DNA of 64,000 bases from Flavobacterium sp. AED (lineage in GTDB: Bacteria; Bacteroidota; Bacteroidia; Flavobacteriales; Flavobacteriaceae), in contig NZ_JSYM01000001.1 of the NCBI RefSeq assembly GCF_000812945.1, forward strand, positions 1,612,001 through 1,676,000, in the 5' to 3' direction. Position numbers and translations under genes: made by a program. The notes beneath the pieces are model-generated. The model saw only the letters and a list, made by a program, of their open reading frames with translations, did no database searches and was not told the DNA's origin. Below are positions 60,671 to 64,000 of the stretch, piece by piece (the first letter of the stretch is position 1; each line of letters begins with the position of its first letter).

Positions 60671-63088
60671 TTAGAATTTATTTTTCACGGCGTTATAGTC
60701 TATGAAATAACGAATGCTTATAGAAAAAACATGTTTAAGTTGATCATTGGTTAACAAAGTAGTAACGTTCCTTCCAAAATCCTTGTCGATTTCTCTTTGA
60801 AAATTAGCTGCATTGTTTCTATATAAAATAGAGACTTCACTTCCAGGGGCAAACCACCAGGAATAGGATAAATCAGCGTTCCAAGAATAAAAACTTGAGT
60901 TTCTGTTTTCGGTAAAATTCGTATAATCCTTTAATCTTCCGTTTTGTTCCAGAGAGAGGAAGTTTTTATTTTCGGCAAAGGACCAATATTGTCGCAAAGA
61001 AAGATTAAAAGTCATTTTGCTGTTGACAGAGTATTTTCCAGTAAGCGAATTAGAGTAGGTAATTACATTTCTATTAGCAAATATTATGGTGTTAGGCGTA
61101 GTTGAATTTAAATCATCATCAATACTATCTATATATCCTTTATTATTGTTTTGTCTAAAAAAGTTGAAGCTGTAATTTAAAGCAAATTTATCATTGAAAC
61201 GGTATCTTGGACCAAGTAAAAAGCCATATGAATTTCTTCCAGGTTCGCTTAAAACAGCAAAAGAAGGGTTAAAGTCTATTGCAAATTTATTATTGTAATT
61301 AGAAGAAAAGTAGAACCAGCCTCCCATTCTTTTTGGGAAAATTAGAGGTCTGTTTTCTGTTCTTGATTCATAATAATCATAGGATTCAATAGGATTTGCA
61401 TTTATACCTAATCCAAAATAATGATTTTGTTTATTATTAGAATTTATATTTACATTGATATTATTTCCTTGAATTTTTCCTGTCTCTTTTTGAAATTGAG
61501 TATACATGTTGAAATTCGCAACGAAAGTGTTGAAATATTTTGTGGGATTTAATATTCTATAATTTGTGTTTCCATAAATAGCATAGTAGTTGGTTTCAAA
61601 ATTGATTCCTAAATCATTGCTGTCGAAGTTTTTAGAAACTATTTCTGTTCCAAGGCTGTATCGGTATTTTCCAGAAGTTTCTCCAAAGTTTAATGAAGTA
61701 AAAGTCCCTTTCTTGTCTTCGGTATCGTTTATGATACTGTACTTGAAATTTCCAGAGAGATTATAGGTGTTTTTCTTAGTGTTTAAATCCCAAACTAATG
61801 CTGAAACATTTGCATCACGAAAACTTCCGTTTCTGGTAACATTAGTATTGATAAATGAAACTGAGGAGTTTTTGCGAAAGCGCTGATCTAAAACCAATAC
61901 ATTATAATTAGTTAACGGTTCTACTAATTCTTTTCTTGTTTCATTGGTATCATTATTCTGAATCGTTGCATATGTTTTTTCAGTAACTGCATTTAAAATC
62001 CCTATTCCCAACCCATTTTTTGTTCTGCCGGACACTTTTAAGGCATTGATAAGATTGATACTTGAAGGATTGTCAATAATTTTTTCATTGCTCGCAATAG
62101 TTGGATAATTTGATGGCCTTCCGCCAATTCTTCTGGAATAGAGTAGATTTCCTTTGCTGAATAAATCCGTTCCTTCTGTAAAAAAAGGTCTGTTCTCATT
62201 AAATTGTTGTTCGAAAGGACCTAAATTCAAAATTTGATCATCATATTTTGTTTGGCCAAAATCAGGAATAAGTATGGCATCAAGAGTAAATGCGTCGTTT
62301 ATGCCATATTTTATATCTAAACCACCTTTAATTGTACCCGTAGTTTTTTGTTGTGAATTTGCATTTACATAAAAAGAAGAATAGGGTAAAAGAAACAGTC
62401 GGGTAGGTGTTTTTATATTTTCAATTCCTTCTAAAATACCAGTTTGTTGCGTAAAAGTTCCAATTTTTGAATCAATAAAATTCCAACTATATTTTTGCTG
62501 ATCCCGTTTTATTTCTCTAAAAAAATTGAGTCCCCAAGTTTGTTTTTTCTCACCCGAAAAACGTAGTGCAGCATATGGAATTCGCATTTCAACTACCCAG
62601 CCAAAATCGGTGATTACTGCTTTACTTTTCCAAACTGCGTCCCAAGAGTAATCTTCTCCATTTGTATCGGTTCCTATACAATCAGCTTGTCCATCCGATG
62701 CGGAAACTATAAAGCGAAAATCTTGTTGCCCGTCATTATAACCATTTACAAAAACTCCAAAAATATCAGAAGCACCAAAATTATCTCTTTGTGAGATTTC
62801 TTTCAATATTTTGTTAGGTTCATTATCATACATTAATGCGGCAACATATATGGCATCATTGTCATATAAAACTTTTATCTCAGTTTTTTTGTTTTCTGCA
62901 ATGGGCTTACCATTGTCTGGTTCAAACATGATAAAGTCTTTAGCCACAGGAACTGATTTCCAAACATTTTCATCTAATTTTCCATCAATAGTTATATTGT
63001 CAGTGATGAATTTAGTTTGTAATATTTTTTTCTGGCTGTAGCCAAATAATGAAAAAAGGAGCGTGATTATAAGGAGTAATTTTCTCAT
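60671..63088 (-). CDS. DUF5916 protein: CBM9-like domain plus outer-membrane barrel
   Basis: 805 residues. Signal peptide 1-18 (ending GYS); a carbohydrate-binding family 9-like domain at about 28-200 (ITIDGKLDENVWKSVPVAKDF, DAIYVAALMYD, GWVVEMRIPYAALRF); then the DUF5916 beta barrel (LNLGPFEQQFNENRPFFTEGTDLFSKGNLLYSRRIGG and many aromatic strands) ending KNKF. Probably an outer-membrane barrel that recognises glycans or related ligands; cargo unknown. Paralogue of the partial gene at 63292, 203 nt upstream on the same strand. Confidence 0.9.
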   Translation of the reverse strand: MRKLLLIITLLFSLFGYSQKKILQTKFITDNITIDGKLDENVWKSVPVAKDFIMFEPDNGKPIAENKKTEIKVLYDNDAIYVAALMYDNEPNKILKEISQRDNFGASDIFGVFVNGYNDGQQDFRFIVSASDGQADCIGTDTNGEDYSWDAVWKSKAVITDFGWVVEMRIPYAALRFSGEKKQTWGLNFFREIKRDQQKYSWNFIDSKIGTFTQQTGILEGIENIKTPTRLFLLPYSSFYVNANSQQKTTGTIKGGLDIKYGINDAFTLDAILIPDFGQTKYDDQILNLGPFEQQFNENRPFFTEGTDLFSKGNLLYSRRIGGRPSNYPTIASNEKIIDNPSSINLINALKVSGRTKNGLGIGILNAVTEKTYATIQNNDTNETRKELVEPLTNYNVLVLDQRFRKNSSVSFINTNVTRNGSFRDANVSALVWDLNTKKNTYNLSGNFKYSIINDTEDKKGTFTSLNFGETSGKYRYSLGTEIVSKNFDSNDLGINFETNYYAIYGNTNYRILNPTKYFNTFVANFNMYTQFQKETGKIQGNNINVNINSNNKQNHYFGLGINANPIESYDYYESRTENRPLIFPKRMGGWFYFSSNYNNKFAIDFNPSFAVLSEPGRNSYGFLLGPRYRFNDKFALNYSFNFFRQNNNKGYIDSIDDDLNSTTPNTIIFANRNVITYSNSLTGKYSVNSKMTFNLSLRQYWSFAENKNFLSLEQNGRLKDYTNFTENRNSSFYSWNADLSYSWWFAPGSEVSILYRNNAANFQREIDKDFGRNVTTLLTNDQLKHVFSISIRYFIDYNAVKNKF

Positions 63089-63094
63089 TTAATT

Positions 63095-63129
63095 TTGATT
63101 GATTTTGATTGAAGTTGATTGATTTTGAT
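63095..63129. repeat. Direct repeat just upstream of the DUF5916 ATG
   Basis: TTGATTGATTTTGAT occurs at 63095-63109 and 63115-63129, a 20-bp period. It covers the region where the leader of the DUF5916 gene should be. Confidence 0.5.
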
Positions 63130-63232
63130 GATTGCTGTGATTCTTTTAATCGAATTAGAATAATAGACTGTACTTTTAAGAATTTGTTACAGTTTTTTTA
63201 ATAAAAAATTAAGCTGCGTTTCATTGCATAAA

Positions 63233-63272
63233 AAAATGAGATTGAAAACGAAGTGTTTTTCAATCTCATTTT
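63233..63272 (-). terminator. Terminator of the upstream DUF5916 paralogue
   Basis: AAAATGAGATTGAAAA (63233-63248) and TTTTCAATCTCATTTT (63257-63272), perfect 16-bp stem, with T on the minus strand behind it. Confidence 0.85.
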
Positions 63273-63291
63273 ATGACGCATTCTTTTTGGG

Positions 63292-64000
63292 TTAAAATTT
63301 ACTTTTCACCACATTATAATCAATAAAGTAACGAAGACTAATGGAAAAAATAGTAGTCAGGTTACTGTCAAAAACATTTTTGAAATTAGTGGATAAATCT
63401 TTTTGAACATTTCGAGTACTTTCGAGTGCATAGTTGCGGTATAAAATAGAGATTTCACTACCTGGAGCAAACCACCAAGAATACGATAAATCAAAATTCC
63501 AGGAATTAAAATTTCTGTTTTTATTTAATGAATAAGCATTATTTTGAACTAAATAACCATTGTCCTCTAAAGTTAGAAATTGATGATTTTGAGAATAGGA
63601 CCAGTAATAACGAGCTGTCAAGTTTAGCGTCATTTTATTGTTTATGGCATATTTACCAGTAACGTCATTCTGTAATATTTCTCTGTTGCGCTCTGCAAAA
63701 ATGATTCCCGTGTTGTCTTGGTCCACCCAACCTCTGTCGTTTGTCTTGCGGGTATAATCTAATATGTAAGAAAGTGAAAATTTGTCATTAAATCTGTATT
63801 TTGGACCTACAGCGAGTCCGTAAGTAATTCTTCCTTCTTGATCATATAATGTGAAAGATGGGGTGAAGTCAAAAGTAAAAGCATTGTTACTATTGAATTC
63901 GGTTCCAAAATAAGATGCTATTCTTCTTGGAATTTGGAGGTATCTGCCGTTTGTGCGTGGTTCATAAAAATCGAACGTTTCAAATGGATTTATTATTAAA
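63292..64000 (-). CDS. DUF5916 protein, C-terminal part (5' end beyond window)
   Basis: The frame is open through base 64000, giving the last ~236 residues of a larger protein; the GTG at 63726 is internal, not a start. It aligns with the end of the 60671 gene: NPFETFDFYEPRTNGRYLQIPRRI versus PIESYDYYESRTENRPLIFPKRM, GPKYRFNDKFSLSY versus GPRYRFNDKFALNY, FDLSYSWWFAPGSEISILYRN versus the same block there, and SLRYFIDYNVVKSKF at the end. Outer-membrane barrel strands, hence a tandem DUF5916 paralogue. The CBM9-like part lies outside. Confidence 0.88.
   Translation of the reverse strand, partial: LIINPFETFDFYEPRTNGRYLQIPRRIASYFGTEFNSNNAFTFDFTPSFTLYDQEGRITYGLAVGPKYRFNDKFSLSYILDYTRKTNDRGWVDQDNTGIIFAERNREILQNDVTGKYAINNKMTLNLTARYYWSYSQNHQFLTLEDNGYLVQNNAYSLNKNRNFNSWNFDLSYSWWFAPGSEISILYRNYALESTRNVQKDLSTNFKNVFDSNLTTIFSISLRYFIDYNVVKSKF

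Noticed and set aside
63292..63726. A complete 144-residue protein starting at a GTG
   Set aside because: The frame continues without a stop to the window edge and aligns with the interior of the DUF5916 neighbour, so this is only the end of a larger gene.

Overview
The window looks like chromosomal DNA of a Flavobacterium or a close relative (Bacteroidetes, Flavobacteriaceae). Four things support this: very AT-rich DNA; promoters of the Bacteroidetes type (TTG about 19-20 nt before TAnnTTTG) rather than the sigma70 type; several proteins with type A or type B sorting tails of the type IX secretion system (T9SS), plus a homologue of the SprA plug protein; and families typical of the group (DUF5916, DUF1573, DUF2797, bacterial GH3, a FolK-deoxynucleoside kinase fusion).

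Layout. 1-2.6 kb: a cut lipoprotein, an alpha/beta hydrolase and a small membrane protein. 2.6-11.1 kb, + strand: a compact copper (possibly also silver) resistance island. It encodes a Cys-rich exported protein, two DUF3347 proteins with CxxC or heavy-metal-binding motifs, an AraC-type regulator with its own CxxC sensor-like N-terminus, a three-fold heavy-metal-binding protein, a Cu+ P1B-type ATPase, a multicopper oxidase with a beta-barrel-like extension, and a tiny His/Met-containing membrane protein. 11.2-14.7 kb, - strand: two small membrane or exported proteins, a T9SS-sorted propeller-like protein and a DUF2971 protein. 15-24.5 kb: tig-clpP-clpX, a VOC/SRPBCC/VOC trio, serB, a GH3 protein with a 49-aa lipoprotein behind it, and DUF2797. 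24.5-36 kb: AsmA-like, SppA, FolK-dNK, two tandem lectin/T9SS type B giants, a TrmH-family methylase and DUF1573. 36-45.4 kb: mutS, tRNA-Gly and tRNA-Leu, a YegP-like protein, two Ala-rich small lipoproteins, waaA, a DegT-type aminotransferase, galE and fabD. 45.7-64 kb: mainly housekeeping genes (purT, aspartate-type aminotransferase, desaturase, rsmG, pruA, apaG, map, gpmI), a SprA-plug homologue and two tandem DUF5916 outer-membrane proteins, the last one cut by the window edge.

Two things stand out. The first is the copper island as a system: its regulator seems to carry its own metal-binding module, TTGT/ACAA dyads recur before its transcription units, and oxidase and barrel are joined in one chain. 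The second is a family of five intergenic repeats (14.9, 16.6, 45.6, 49.2 and 55.2 kb) with a shared fold. In the two best copies paired bases change together, which points to a conserved RNA or DNA structure. A frameshifted small gene (48.4-48.7 kb, in a run of seven T) and several genes under 60 codons are also annotated. No rRNA, CRISPR array, complete insertion sequence or prophage was seen.
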